A DNA stretch of 63,038 nt from Algoriphagus sp. (GCA_029945945.1 JAQSDM010000009.1:572365-635402); one strand, 5' to 3'. Shown: positions 25,581 through 35,876, counted from the stretch's first letter. The notes: generated from the sequence alone by a model not told the origin. Numbers and translations are program-made.

Positions 25581-27193
25581 TTCAATTTCAACCTGATATT
25601 TCCTGGATTTACGCCTTTCTGCTTTCAGGATTGATTCTCTGTTTGCTGGGATTTGTGGGTTTTAAAACCTGGAATTCAAATCTTTCAGCAAATCGGAAAC
25701 TACTCCGGATCTCTTTAAATGCAGTTTTGAGCCTGTTTTTAATAGGATTGATTTTTCAACCTGTTTGGGAAGTGACCAAAGCCACTGAGCCAACTCTGGT
25801 TTTTCCGAAGGAAATGAAAAAAGACAGGATCCAATTCTGGAAAGATTCCCTAGGAATTCAAAAAGCTGGAAGGATCGATCAACTCAAACCTGAATCCAAC
25901 CCGGTTTATCTTGTTGGGACCGATTATTCCTCTGAGCAACTTCATCAAATAAGTGATCGTCAGGTTCAAATGATTCCTGAAAATAAGGTTGAGGAATTTG
26001 AATTTCTGGATTGGAAAGGAATCCTGCGCCAAGGCGAAATTCAAAAGATTCAGGGATCAATTCAGGTTGGGTCCCCGACTGAGATTTCTATCCGGCTGGG
26101 AGAGGAGATTTTGGATCAAGTCACTTTGGAACAAGGAATCAAAGAGTTTGAATTAACTTTCGCAGCAAAAATCGAAGGAAGGAATGAGCTGATTCTAAGT
26201 TTGAATGGAGTTCAGAAAGCTAAGATCCGATTTTTCACCCAAGCAACTCAACCCAAAAAGTACAGTTTGAATTTCAGTTTTCCTGATCTGGAAACGCGAC
26301 TCTTAAGTCAGTATCTCCGAAATCAAGGCGAGTTGGTCAGCGAGGAAATTCAGGTTTCCAGAGATACGAGAATTCAGACTTCCGGTAACAGGAAAGATAC
26401 ACTTGAGGTGCTGATCACCGAACCTTCACAGGTTTCCGGCAGAACTGTAAAAGAGGCAATTGCAAAAGGTTCGCAGGTAATTTTTATCCAAACTGCTGAA
26501 CCGGAGAAATCGGTTCAGGCAATCAATCGGGCTTTAAAAACAGATTTTTCAATTCTTCAAACGGGAAGTGAGAACCGGGTTTTGGAGAATGGGGGTGAAG
26601 CCTTGCCTTTCCGTTTTGAATCAGGATTTGGGAAAAACCTGCTATTGGAGGAGTCTGTGGCTATTCAGCAAATTGGGAACAGCCAAATCGGATTGAGTCT
26701 CCTGGGACCATCTTTTCCAATAGCTTTGGCAGGAGACAGCCTATTGTATGGCAGGATTTGGGACGAAATCCTGGGAGCGATGTATCCGGCTGAGGCCCAA
26801 AACTGGGAGTTGAATGCGCCGGTATTTTCAGGTTTTCCTTCCGGAATTCTTCTGAATCAAAAGGACGGAGAAGCAAACTCAATATCGTTGGGATCGGATA
26901 CTGTTTTTCTGAGTCCATCCTTAATCAACCCACAAACTTCCTCAGGTGAGTTTATCGCCTCAGAAACAGGCTGGATTAGTTTGGGAGATTCTCTGGAGGT
27001 TTTTGTTTACACTCAGAATGAGTTGAAAAATATTTTTCAGAATCGGATGATTCATGATTTTCTTAAATCCGGAAATCAGAATAATCAGCGGATTGATTTA
27101 ATCACCAAAGAACAAAAAGTTCCTGACTGGCTTTGGTTGGCAGCTATTCTGATTGTCATGACATTGGTTTGGCTGGAACCGAGGTGGGATTGA
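25577..27193 (+). CDS. Membrane protein of the MoxR/DUF58 operon, unknown function
   Basis: A 538-residue protein that overlaps the DUF4175-like gene by four bases and closes the operon. Two helices at residues about 12-32 and 45-64 precede a large soluble domain, and a last helix (WLWLAAILIVMTLVWLEP) is at the C-terminus. This helix-helix-domain-helix layout resembles BatA-like and glutamine-amidotransferase-like membrane proteins of such operons. I do not recognise a specific family or any catalytic motif. Confidence 0.7.
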   Translation: MIQFQPDISWIYAFLLSGLILCLLGFVGFKTWNSNLSANRKLLRISLNAVLSLFLIGLIFQPVWEVTKATEPTLVFPKEMKKDRIQFWKDSLGIQKAGRIDQLKPESNPVYLVGTDYSSEQLHQISDRQVQMIPENKVEEFEFLDWKGILRQGEIQKIQGSIQVGSPTEISIRLGEEILDQVTLEQGIKEFELTFAAKIEGRNELILSLNGVQKAKIRFFTQATQPKKYSLNFSFPDLETRLLSQYLRNQGELVSEEIQVSRDTRIQTSGNRKDTLEVLITEPSQVSGRTVKEAIAKGSQVIFIQTAEPEKSVQAINRALKTDFSILQTGSENRVLENGGEALPFRFESGFGKNLLLEESVAIQQIGNSQIGLSLLGPSFPIALAGDSLLYGRIWDEILGAMYPAEAQNWELNAPVFSGFPSGILLNQKDGEANSISLGSDTVFLSPSLINPQTSSGEFIASETGWISLGDSLEVFVYTQNELKNIFQNRMIHDFLKSGNQNNQRIDLITKEQKVPDWLWLAAILIVMTLVWLEPRWD

Positions 27194-27720
27194 ATTTATT
27201 ATCCGCACATTGCCTGCTGGGCCAAAGTAGAAGTTTCAATATGCGAATTATCGACCACAGTCAATAGTCTACTGACGACAACTCCTAAGTTTGAACTTCA
27301 GCCCTTGTTTTGCTTGGTTAATAGGAAAATCATTAAATCCTAACTGTGCGGTGGCCGCATTCAGTCTAAGCTAGATTGACTTTGCCTGCAGGTATCAGAC
27401 ATCTAATAAAAAGGGCACTTTAAATTGTTCGAATAGGAATAGCGAAGACAATTTTTTTCAAGGAATATCAGTGTTTCGAATTTAGATTACCCAATAGGTT
27501 TGACCTCCTTCCTTTATCGGACTTGAAAACAAAAACAGATCCCTGAGCGTCGATTGTTAGCTTTTCGAACCTAATTGAAGGGAATAAGCTAATGGTGAGG
27601 GAGATATATTCCATGTAAAAAATACAGCCACGGGATAGTTGTTTTGAATAAAGATTCTATTTTGTCCTATAGCTGGAATAAATGCCAGAAAATATCAGGC
27701 TAATCAGAGGACTTTACTAT
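27194..27720. other. Intergenic region upstream of the cytochrome/DUF1553 genes
   Basis: About 527 bases without a convincing gene. A short hairpin, TGCGG 27347-27351 and CCGCA 27355-27359, can be extended outward through ACTG and CAGT with a small bulge. There is no T-run after it. The region should contain the promoter of the downstream three-gene unit; I see no clear Bacteroidetes -33/-7 pair. Confidence 0.5.
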
Positions 27721-30039
27721 ATGTACAATCGATTATATCAGCTGGCTACGGTACTTGTTTTGGCTGTCTTTCTCTTTCCCTCTTGTGAGAAAAGATCAGA
27801 GTCCGGCCCCGAGACCATCGAAATCCCTGATCAGGTCAGCTATAATTTTCACATCCGCCCCATCCTTTCCGACAAATGTTTTGCCTGTCATGGCCCGGAT
27901 GCAAACAAACGGGAAGCCGGTTTGCGGCTTGACATTGAGGAAGAAGCTTATAAAGCTTTGACTGAAACCCCCGGTGCGCATGGACTGGTTCCGGGAAAGC
28001 CGAATGAATCAGAGGTCTACAAGAGAATTGTTTCCGATGACCCTACCTTCAAAATGCCTCCTCCTGAATCCAATCTTAAGCTTTCAGACTCTGAGATCAG
28101 ACTTATTGAAAAATGGATCCGACAGGGGGCTATTTACGAGCCTCATTGGGCATTTATCCCTCCAAAAACACCTGAGATTCCCAAGATCAAAAACGAAGAG
28201 TGGCCCCTGAATGAGGTTGATTATTTTATTCTTGCCAAACAGGAAGCTCGGAGAATGGAACCCAATCCAGAGGCTGAAAAAGAAGCTTTGTTGAAGCGGT
28301 TAAGTCTGGACCTGACCGGTATTCCGCCAACCTTGGAAATGATGGATCAATTTCTGGCCGATGATTCACCCGAAGCATATGAAAAGTTGGTGGACCGATT
28401 GATCGCAAGTCCCGCTTATGGGGAAAAGATGGCGGTTTACTGGATGGACATCGCCCGATTCGCTGATTCACATGGATTTCAAGACGATAGCTACCGAAGC
28501 CAATGGCCCTGGAGAGATTGGGTAATTCATGCCTTCAACAAAAATCTCCCCTACGATCAGTTTATCACCTGGCAACTTGCCGGTGATCTGATTCCCGATG
28601 CCACCAAAGAACAATTGCTGGCCACAGGGTTTAATCGCAATCACAAAATCACCGAAGAAGGCGGAGTAGTCGACGAGGAATACAGGGTATCGTACGTTGC
28701 AGACAGAACAAATACCGTTGGAAAAGCCCTGATGGGAATCACCATGGAGTGTGCCGGTTGCCACGATCATAAGTACGACCCGATTACTCAGAAAGAATAT
28801 TACTCGCTGTATTCTTTTTTCAACAACATTCAGGAAAGAGGAATTGAATCCTCAGTAGGCGGTCCTGAGACGTATGCAAAGCGGCCTTTCATGCAAATCA
28901 GCAATGAAGACGTGGAATCCATCCTGACCTTTATAAACAAAAAAGATACCCTTGACCTGATCGTATCAGTGATGGGGGAACTTGATTCCATCCGGCCAAC
29001 CTTTGTGCTGGATCGTGGGATTTATGATCAGCCTTTGGATCCTGTTGAACCTAAAACTCCCGAATCCATCCTTTCCTTTGGTCCCAAATATGAAAAAAAC
29101 CGGCTAGGCTTGGCCAAATGGATGTTCAGTAGAGAAAACCCACTCACTGCCAGAGTTTTTGTGAATCAGATCTGGCAGGAATTTTTTGGAAAAGGAATCG
29201 TCACCACTCCCGGGGATTTTGGTATGCAGGGAGCACTTCCCAGTCATCCCGAATTGTTGGATTGGCTTTCGGTGGACCTGATGGAGAATGGCTGGGATAT
29301 GAAGCGGCTGGTCCGACACCTGGTCACTTCGGCTACTTACCGACAATCGGCTACTATCAGCGCTGAGCAATTGGAAAAGGATCCGGAGAACATGCTTCTG
29401 ACCCGTGCCCCAAGGTTCAGGATCAAAGCCGAGTTTATCCGGGATGTGATCCTGGCGAGCAGCGGATTGCTTAATCCTGAGATCGGAGGACCAAGTTCCA
29501 AACCTTACCAACCTGGAGGACTTTGGGAAGGAGCCACTTCGGGCAGAGGAATCTTATCGGTCTACAAGCAGGATCACGGCGAGAAGCTTTACCGCAGGGG
29601 ACTCTACAATTTTATTAAAAGAACTGTTCCGCCCCCGGCCATGACCATCTTTGACGGGAGCAACCGCGATCAATGTGAAGTCGAGCGACTGATTACCAAT
29701 ACCCCGATTCAGGCATTGGTGATGCTCAATGATCCAACTATGCTGGAGGCATCACGCGTGTTGTCCGGGAAACTGATGCAGGAATCACCTGATCCTGAAA
29801 CGAATATTTACAAAGCCTTTCGAACCATTGTTTGTCGACAGCCTACAGAAAAGGAAATGGCTGTACTTAAAAACTACTATGAAGGAAGGATCGCAACCCT
29901 GAACGAAGCTCAGGCAAACGATTTACTGGAAGTTGGCGAATACCCGCATGCGACCGGGCTGAATCCTGTGACATGGGCATCTCTGATGCAGGTGATTACC
30001 GCTATTTATAATTTGGAAGAAACCATTTCTAAAACCTGA
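27721..30039 (+). CDS. Lipoprotein with planctomycete-type cytochrome, DUF1549 and DUF1553 domains
   Basis: A 772-residue exported protein. I start it at ATG 27721, giving a lipoprotein signal ending LFPSC with AGAGGA upstream; an earlier ATG at 27682 would bury this signal. A haem-binding CxxCH is in DKCFACHGPDAN (about residue 55), in a PSCyt1-like domain. This is followed by DUF1549 (PHWAFIPPKTPEIP onward, then MDIARFADSHGFQDD) and DUF1553 (ARVFVNQIWQEFFGKGIVTT). Such proteins are abundant in Planctomycetes and Verrucomicrobia, usually paired with DUF1501 proteins, and are linked by genome context to complex-glycan breakdown. The next gene is that DUF1501 partner. Confidence 0.9.
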   Translation: MYNRLYQLATVLVLAVFLFPSCEKRSESGPETIEIPDQVSYNFHIRPILSDKCFACHGPDANKREAGLRLDIEEEAYKALTETPGAHGLVPGKPNESEVYKRIVSDDPTFKMPPPESNLKLSDSEIRLIEKWIRQGAIYEPHWAFIPPKTPEIPKIKNEEWPLNEVDYFILAKQEARRMEPNPEAEKEALLKRLSLDLTGIPPTLEMMDQFLADDSPEAYEKLVDRLIASPAYGEKMAVYWMDIARFADSHGFQDDSYRSQWPWRDWVIHAFNKNLPYDQFITWQLAGDLIPDATKEQLLATGFNRNHKITEEGGVVDEEYRVSYVADRTNTVGKALMGITMECAGCHDHKYDPITQKEYYSLYSFFNNIQERGIESSVGGPETYAKRPFMQISNEDVESILTFINKKDTLDLIVSVMGELDSIRPTFVLDRGIYDQPLDPVEPKTPESILSFGPKYEKNRLGLAKWMFSRENPLTARVFVNQIWQEFFGKGIVTTPGDFGMQGALPSHPELLDWLSVDLMENGWDMKRLVRHLVTSATYRQSATISAEQLEKDPENMLLTRAPRFRIKAEFIRDVILASSGLLNPEIGGPSSKPYQPGGLWEGATSGRGILSVYKQDHGEKLYRRGLYNFIKRTVPPPAMTIFDGSNRDQCEVERLITNTPIQALVMLNDPTMLEASRVLSGKLMQESPDPETNIYKAFRTIVCRQPTEKEMAVLKNYYEGRIATLNEAQANDLLEVGEYPHATGLNPVTWASLMQVITAIYNLEETISKT

Positions 30040-30040
30040 T

Positions 30041-31495
30041 ATGGAAAACGATATTTTCGAGCACCGACTGAACATCAACAGAAGAAGGTTTCTATCCCAA
30101 GTGAGTCTGGGTTTGGGAAGTGTGGCATTAGGTTCTCTGCTGATGCCCGATTTGCTTTCCGGAACCGGGAGCATGGATGCTGCAATGATTCCGGGATTGA
30201 GTGACTTTGCCCCCAAAGCCAAGCGGGTGATTTACCTGTTTCAGAATGGGGCACCGTCTCAGATCGAATCCTTCGATTACAAACCGAAACTGAAAGAAAT
30301 GGTTGGGCAGGAGCTTCCTGACTCGGTGCGGGGTGCACAGCGCTTGACAGGTATGACGGCTAATCAGTCCTCCTTTCCTTTAGTAGGCTCATTCGCAGAC
30401 TTCAAGCAATACGGCCAATCCGGCGCCTGGGTAAGTGATTTGTTTCCTTATACCTCCCGTATTGTGGATGATTTATGCATTGTTCGATCGATGCATACCG
30501 AGGCGATCAACCATGATCCTGCCCTCACATTTTTCCAGACAGGTTCTCAGCAAGGCAACAGGCCAAGTATGGGTGCCTGGTTGAGCTACGGATTAGGCAG
30601 TGAAAACAAGAACCTGCCGGCTTTCACAGTCCTCCTTTCCAGAGGAATCGGCAACGGTCAAGGCGTGTATTCCAAGCTTTGGACCAATGGTTTTCTGGAT
30701 TCTGTGCATCAGGGCGTTCAGTTCAGTAGCGGCGAGGATCCTGTACTTTATCTTAAAGACTCAAAAGGCCTAAGCCGGGAGGAGAGAAGAGTGATGCTGG
30801 ACAACATCGCCGAGCTCAACAATCTTTCATATGAAAAATTTGGAGACCCTGAGATCAGTGCCAAAATCAAGCAGTATGAAATGGCGTACCGGATGCAGAC
30901 TACCGTGCCCGAGATCATGGACCTTTCCAAAGAACCGGATTCTGTGATCAAGCTTTATGGCCCGGATTGCCTGGTTCCCGGTACCTATGCCGCCAATTGC
31001 CTGATGGCCAGAAAGCTGTCCGAAAGCGGAGTACGATTTGTTCAGCTTTACCATCAGGGATGGGATCAGCATGACAACCTTCCTTACGAAATCAGCCATC
31101 AGGCAAAAGACACCGATCAGGCATCCGCAGCTTTGGTCACCGACCTCAAGCAACGAGGCCTGCTGGATGAGACCTTGGTCATCTGGGGCGGTGAATTTGG
31201 CAGAACTAGTTATAGTCAGGGTAAACTCACCGCTGAAAGCTACGGGCGGGACCACCATCCCCGCTGCTTCAGCATCTGGATGGCCGGTGGTGGAGTGAAA
31301 CCGGGTTTGGTCTATGGAGAAACGGACGAACTCGGATACAACATAGTCAAGGATCCGGTTCATATTCATGATTTCCAGGCGACGGTATTGCATATGCTGG
31401 GGCTGGACCACGAAAAACTTGTGTTCAAACATCTGGGACGTAGATTCAGACTGACCGACGTGCGAGGCAATGTGGTCAAAGACCTGCTCGCTTAA
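30041..31495 (+). CDS. DUF1501 domain protein with Tat signal
   Basis: A 484-residue protein starting two bases after the DUF1553 gene. A twin-arginine signal, NRRRFLSQVSLGLGSVALGS, lies at residues about 13-32. The rest fits DUF1501: YLFQNGAPSQIESFDYKPK, SMHTEAINHDPALTFFQTG, WGGEFGRTSYSQGK and GRDHHPRCFSIWMAGGG, a sulfatase/alkaline-phosphatase-like fold with conserved His and Asp residues that may bind metal. It is the regular partner of PSCyt1/DUF1553 proteins. Biochemical activity is not established. Confidence 0.92.
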   Translation: MENDIFEHRLNINRRRFLSQVSLGLGSVALGSLLMPDLLSGTGSMDAAMIPGLSDFAPKAKRVIYLFQNGAPSQIESFDYKPKLKEMVGQELPDSVRGAQRLTGMTANQSSFPLVGSFADFKQYGQSGAWVSDLFPYTSRIVDDLCIVRSMHTEAINHDPALTFFQTGSQQGNRPSMGAWLSYGLGSENKNLPAFTVLLSRGIGNGQGVYSKLWTNGFLDSVHQGVQFSSGEDPVLYLKDSKGLSREERRVMLDNIAELNNLSYEKFGDPEISAKIKQYEMAYRMQTTVPEIMDLSKEPDSVIKLYGPDCLVPGTYAANCLMARKLSESGVRFVQLYHQGWDQHDNLPYEISHQAKDTDQASAALVTDLKQRGLLDETLVIWGGEFGRTSYSQGKLTAESYGRDHHPRCFSIWMAGGGVKPGLVYGETDELGYNIVKDPVHIHDFQATVLHMLGLDHEKLVFKHLGRRFRLTDVRGNVVKDLLA

Positions 31496-31519
31496 TAGCT
31501 TAATAACATTATCCAATCT

Positions 31520-33694
31520 ATGAAAGGCAATCCTTTGAAAATAGCGGAAAGAATCCTGTTTGCGGGAAATATCCTACTGCTTTTTTTCCTTCTCTTCGAA
31601 TCATTTATCGTATTGCCAGTTTGGTTTCAGTCCCTCGGTAGGATGCATCCCCTGATGCTCCATTTTCCGATCGCCCTGTTGCTTTTAGCGCTTTTAATGG
31701 AATTTTTCCGCTTCACTCCCAAATACAAAGACCAGGAGTTTTACCAGTACTTTACCAAAAATCTATTCTTGTTTGCGGCGCTTACTTCCTTGATTACAGC
31801 CTTGATGGGGCTTTTTCTATCTCTGGAGGAAGGATATTCTGGGGAGGCGCTGGACTGGCACAAGTGGTCTGGTGCTGTCATGGTTTTTTTAACATCAGTC
31901 TTGTACGCAGTTAGAAATCGCTCTTGGTATCAGGAGAAGATCGCCCGGATCAGTACCGGTTTGACCGCGGTTACGCTGATTTTGGCGGCACACTTTGGAG
32001 CAACACTTACTCATGGAGATGATTTTATCCTTGGCCCGGTGCTTCAGGCCAGAACAGTGACAGTGTCCTTTGAGGATGCACAAGTATTTGATCATTTGAT
32101 CCTTCCAATTCTGGAAAAGAAATGTACTTCCTGCCACAACGCCAGTAAATCCAAAGGAGATTTGCTACTGACCAACAAAGAGAATTTCCTGAAAGGAGGC
32201 AAAACCGGTGTGATCTTCGTAGGGGGTAATCCGGAGGAAAGCCTCCTATTCCAGAGGATGCATCTTCCTCTCGATGACGAGGAACACATGCCCCCATCCA
32301 ACAAGCCTCAGTTAACAACGGAAGAAAAGGCCCTCATCGAGCATTGGATCAAATCCAATCTGCCTTTCGAAACGCGTGTTGCAAGTCTTCCTGCCACGGA
32401 TTCTCTTCGAATACTGGCAGCAAATTTCCTGAAACCCACATCTGTGGATGAGGTTTTTGAATTTCCCCATGCAGACGCCGAGACCGTCGAGAAACTCAAT
32501 AACGAGTACCGGGTCCTAACTCCGGTTTCCAGAGATTCTCCGGCCTTGGATGTCACGCTATTCAGCAAGGCAAATTATACAAGTTCATCATTGGAGGAAT
32601 TGCTCGAAGTAGGTGAACAGATAGTTTCCCTGAATCTGGCTAAGATGCCTGTCACGGATGATGAAATGAAGACGGTGGCCAAATTTAAAAACCTCAATCG
32701 GCTCAACCTGAATTTCACAGAGATCTCCGGTAAGGGCCTTGAGCAGTTGGCGTCTCTTAAGAAGCTCCGCCACCTTTCACTTTCCGGTACATCCGTGGAT
32801 TTTGTGTCCCTGCAGTCCGCGATGAAGGAATTTTCAAACCTCCATTCCCTAACCGTTTGGGATACTCCTGTCACTCCGGCTGAACTTGAAAACCTGCGGA
32901 AAGAGTATGTGGGAATCAACTTGGTGGCAGGTAGGGAAGAAACCGAAGAAGATATTCTTCAACTTAACCTTCCCCAATTGGCGAATAACTCAAATATTTT
33001 CCGGGAATCAATGATCCTGGAGTTAGGACATCCTATCCGTGACGTTGAAATACGGTTCACTCTTGACGGTACAGAACCTAACCGGGAAAACTCTCCGGAG
33101 TTTAAAGTGGGGGAAACAGTCCTGAAGGAAAGGAAATTGGTCAAGGCGCGCGCTTATAAGGAAGGTTGGCTGGAAAGTGAAGTGAGTGCATTCGATGTGT
33201 ATCAAAACAGGCATTTGCCGGATACAGTAGTTTTGCTTTCGCGCTTGAACAGGGTACATCCCGCAAATGGATCGCAGACATTCTTCGACGGAGAAATGGG
33301 TAAATTCAACGCCAATAGTCCCGCTTGGGCAAATAACTGGGCTGGATTTTTAAGGAATGATATGGAGCTTTTGTTGGAATACAATGTATCAGTCTCCGTA
33401 AGTAACATCGGAATGCGGATTTTGGTAGAGCCGTCAAACGTGATTTTCCCGCCATCTTCCCTGGAAATCTGGGGAGGAAATGACCCGAACGCACTGAAGC
33501 TCATCGGAAAAATGAGTCCAAAACAACCAAATCAAGAAGGGAAACCTTACATAGAACTGATCTCATTTGATGTAAAACCATTTGAAGGGAAATTCTTTAA
33601 GGTGGTCGCTAAGCCGGTGGAAAAAATCCCGGCCTGGAGTAAAAGAAAGGGGGGAGCAGGCTTATTGTTGGTAGATGAAATGTTCGTGAATTGA
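31520..33694 (+). CDS. Membrane protein with cytochrome-c, leucine-rich and chitobiase-like domains
   Basis: A 724-residue protein, third gene of the unit. The first 170 residues hold four membrane helices (FPIALLLLALLMEFFRF and others) in a DUF2231-like arrangement. A CxxCH haem site is in KKCTSCHNASKSKGD at about residue 200, in a PSCyt1-type domain. Residues about 370-450 are leucine-rich-repeat-like (LNRLNLNFTEISGKGLEQL). Then comes a chitobiase/hexosaminidase C-terminal-like unit, EIRFTLDGTEPNREN, and a C-terminal beta domain of discoidin type. The mix suggests a membrane-tethered electron-transfer and glycan-binding protein working with the two preceding gene products. Confidence 0.8.
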   Translation: MKGNPLKIAERILFAGNILLLFFLLFESFIVLPVWFQSLGRMHPLMLHFPIALLLLALLMEFFRFTPKYKDQEFYQYFTKNLFLFAALTSLITALMGLFLSLEEGYSGEALDWHKWSGAVMVFLTSVLYAVRNRSWYQEKIARISTGLTAVTLILAAHFGATLTHGDDFILGPVLQARTVTVSFEDAQVFDHLILPILEKKCTSCHNASKSKGDLLLTNKENFLKGGKTGVIFVGGNPEESLLFQRMHLPLDDEEHMPPSNKPQLTTEEKALIEHWIKSNLPFETRVASLPATDSLRILAANFLKPTSVDEVFEFPHADAETVEKLNNEYRVLTPVSRDSPALDVTLFSKANYTSSSLEELLEVGEQIVSLNLAKMPVTDDEMKTVAKFKNLNRLNLNFTEISGKGLEQLASLKKLRHLSLSGTSVDFVSLQSAMKEFSNLHSLTVWDTPVTPAELENLRKEYVGINLVAGREETEEDILQLNLPQLANNSNIFRESMILELGHPIRDVEIRFTLDGTEPNRENSPEFKVGETVLKERKLVKARAYKEGWLESEVSAFDVYQNRHLPDTVVLLSRLNRVHPANGSQTFFDGEMGKFNANSPAWANNWAGFLRNDMELLLEYNVSVSVSNIGMRILVEPSNVIFPPSSLEIWGGNDPNALKLIGKMSPKQPNQEGKPYIELISFDVKPFEGKFFKVVAKPVEKIPAWSKRKGGAGLLLVDEMFVN

Positions 33695-33920
33695 AATCTC
33701 CGGCCTTTTGGTTGACTTTCTCTATTGATCGTTGAATTATTAACCCTGTTTGCCGACCGAGACAATAGCGAACTTTTATAAAAAGTATTTCCGGCTATTT
33801 ATTCAAAAACCAAGGAATAAAAAGTCCTCGACCGACTTTGGTTGTCCATTATTCCAATTTCCCTGAAGTTGATTTAGCAAGAGCTGATAATGAATTTAGT
33901 TGCTTTTTAAACCCCGGAAG

Positions 33921-33952
33921 TCAGGCTTTCAAGTTTACTCTTGAAAGCCTGA
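33921..33952. terminator. 13-bp perfect hairpin downstream of the cytochrome gene unit
   Basis: TCAGGCTTTCAAG at 33921-33933 and CTTGAAAGCCTGA at 33940-33952 pair perfectly around a 6-base loop. The sequence after it is T-rich (ATCTTCAATCTTTG) but not a clean T-run. It lies 226 bases after the last gene of the cytochrome unit, so termination is plausible but not certain. Confidence 0.5.
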
Positions 33953-34240
33953 ATCTTCAATCTTTGTATGTCTTCTTATTACTTGGAAAGGGGCATTAAT
34001 TGTTCATTAGTTCCGATTTAGTTTTCTGTTTTTTTAAATATTGAAACAGAAAATTGGAGTGTTTTCGAATTGACCAAAATTAAGTCAGAATGGGATGCAT
34101 TTAAGATTTTCTCGCTGGTTTACTTTGTAATATGTAAATATTCTAAGATTTAAAATAAATAAATAATTTTTAATTACATAAATATGTAATACAAGGTTAA
34201 AAAAATGCATTTAAATATTTTGAATAATTGAATTCATGCT

Positions 34241-34343
34241 CTACCTTAGAACCTGTTGTAGGTTAAGGGAGTAGGAAGTAAAGGATGAATTTGAAATTTC
34301 ATCCTTAAATCTCAGGCTCCTTTTTAGAAATTTTTTTTACACC
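34241..34343 (+). promoter_or_regulatory. Candidate structured leader of the polysaccharide operon
   Basis: ACCT and AGGT around 34251-34263 form a small stem that the flanking CCTTA and TAAGG can extend with a bulge. Next comes AAGGATGAA 34281-34289 with TTCATCCTT 34298-34306, and then T-rich tracts at about 34321-34350. Together they resemble a leader with tandem hairpins and a weak intrinsic terminator, some 540 bases before the first operon gene. Confidence 0.35.
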
Positions 34344-34885
34344 TTTTTTTCTGTGGAGATATGAGAAATTCGAATATTTCAGATTTTGTTTTCTTCGGTG
34401 GGACTGAAAGTATCCTGTGGCCGGTTAACCGTTTTTCATGTCCTGAACAAGGCTTGGAAATTTTTGAACGGAAGTCCTTGAAAAATCCGCCATTACTTCT
34501 TAGCAAAGTAATGGCTCATAGTGCTTGTTCTCAAGTTGAATTAATTCCAGAAACAGACAATCCGGAAGTTTCCTTTATTAAAAAGGAGTAGGTTGGTTTT
34601 AGCAAACCTTATCAGCTGGTTTTAGATCTGGGAGATTTTCTTCGTTCTGATTTAGGTTCTTCTTATTCCCTTATGAATGCAAAAAGCTTTTTATAAAAGG
34701 AATTGAAAGATGGAGATGGCAATGTAAATGGGTAGAATTTACAAAATGCCAGTTTTTGGAGCATCCAATATGATTTTCATGTAGTCTTCAGTTTAGTCCC
34801 AACTAATTACGGATAGTGCTGAAATCCAGAGAGTCAAGAAGTTTTTGGAAAAAAATCAAATCGAATATCGAAGCTTGAAAACCCG

Positions 34886-35845
34886 ATGAACTTTTTAAAT
34901 AAAAGAATTTTCATAGCTGGGCATACCGGGATGGTAGGTTCGGCAATTTGGAGACTCTTGGAAGCAAGAGGAGCGGAACAATTGATTGGTGTGGCCAGTA
35001 AAGACTTGGACTTGAGAGATCAGGCAGAAGTAGCTTACTTCTTTAAAGTTCAGCAACCTGAAATTGTGATTGACGCGGCGGCAAAAGTGGGAGGGATCCT
35101 GGCTAATAACACCTATCCTTATGAGTTTTTGATGGATAATCTTCAGATACAAAACAATCTGATAGACTCAGCTTATAAATGCAATGTCGAACGATTTCTA
35201 TTTTTGGGGAGTTCCTGCGTCTATCCCAAAAATGCCGGACAACCGATCAAAGAGGAATATTTGCTCACGGGTCCTCTTGAGCCTACAAATGAAGGGTATG
35301 CAATTGCAAAAATTGCAGGAATAAAGGCTTGCGAAGCTATTTTTCACAAAACAGGAAGATCATTTTCCTCCATTATGCCATCCAATCTGTATGGACCGTT
35401 TGACAATTTTGATTTAAAAAGTTCCCATGTCCTTCCAGCTATGATCCGCAAGTTTCATGATTCAAAAATCAATGGAAACCAACCTGTTAAACTTTGGGGT
35501 ACCGGAGAACCTATGAGGGAGTTTTTGCATGTGGAAGATTTGGCAGATGCTGTTCTCTTTCTTTTGGAAAAGGATGTAGTGTACCCACTACTCAATGTCG
35601 GAACCGGATTTGATATTCCGATAAAAAAATTGGCGGTGATGGTTCAAAGTGTAGTGGGACATGAAGGTGATATTCTTTGGGACTTGAGCAAGCCTGATGG
35701 AACATCAAGAAAGGTAATGGATGTAAGCAAAATCAACAGTATGGGCTGGAATAACAGGCTAAGTCTTATAGAAGGTATAACACAGACATATAAATGGTAC
35801 CTCAAAAATCAACACAGGATTAAGCATGTGGAAATGGGCATTTAA
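34886..35845 (+). CDS. fcl: GDP-L-fucose synthase
   Basis: A 319-residue short-chain dehydrogenase/reductase-type epimerase-reductase that converts GDP-4-keto-6-deoxymannose to GDP-L-fucose using NADPH. The nucleotide-binding motif is [12 protein letters not shown] (about residues 9-20). The catalytic Ser region is [10 protein letters not shown] and the Tyr-Lys pair is in [10 protein letters not shown]. Length fits the family. First gene of the large operon, followed 31 bases later by gmd, the enzyme that makes its substrate. GDP-fucose is presumably the donor for the GT11-like fucosyltransferase at 52.9 kb. Confidence 0.95.
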   Translation: MNFLNKRIFIAGHTGMVGSAIWRLLEARGAEQLIGVASKDLDLRDQAEVAYFFKVQQPEIVIDAAAKVGGILANNTYPYEFLMDNLQIQNNLIDSAYKCNVERFLFLGSSCVYPKNAGQPIKEEYLLTGPLEPTNEGYAIAKIAGIKACEAIFHKTGRSFSSIMPSNLYGPFDNFDLKSSHVLPAMIRKFHDSKINGNQPVKLWGTGEPMREFLHVEDLADAVLFLLEKDVVYPLLNVGTGFDIPIKKLAVMVQSVVGHEGDILWDLSKPDGTSRKVMDVSKINSMGWNNRLSLIEGITQTYKWYLKNQHRIKHVEMGI

Positions 35846-35876
35846 ATATCAAACCTTAATTTTTAAACCATTAATT

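Larger units (their letters stand above)
33695..34885. other. Long A/T-rich region ahead of the polysaccharide-NRPS operon
   Basis: Almost 1.2 kb without a convincing gene; a 76-codon frame at 34361-34591 has no recognisable features. It holds a strong 13-bp hairpin (33921-33952), a cluster of smaller inverted repeats with T-rich tracts around 34240-34350, and a 12-base palindrome AAAAAGCTTTTT at 34681-34692. It presumably contains the operon promoter and a long 5' leader. Confidence 0.6.

Noticed and set aside
34361..34591. A 76-codon plus-strand frame in the leader of the polysaccharide operon
   Set aside because: No family resemblance and a poorly placed ribosome site; kept only as a note in the intergenic description.
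33695..34885. A mobile element or attachment site in the 1.2-kb gap
   Set aside because: No transposase remnant, target duplication or tRNA end is visible; the hairpins are better explained as regulatory.
35826..35876. A longer N-terminus for gmd starting inside fcl
   Set aside because: The extra residues do not fit the family and the ATG at 35877 gives the normal Rossmann start.
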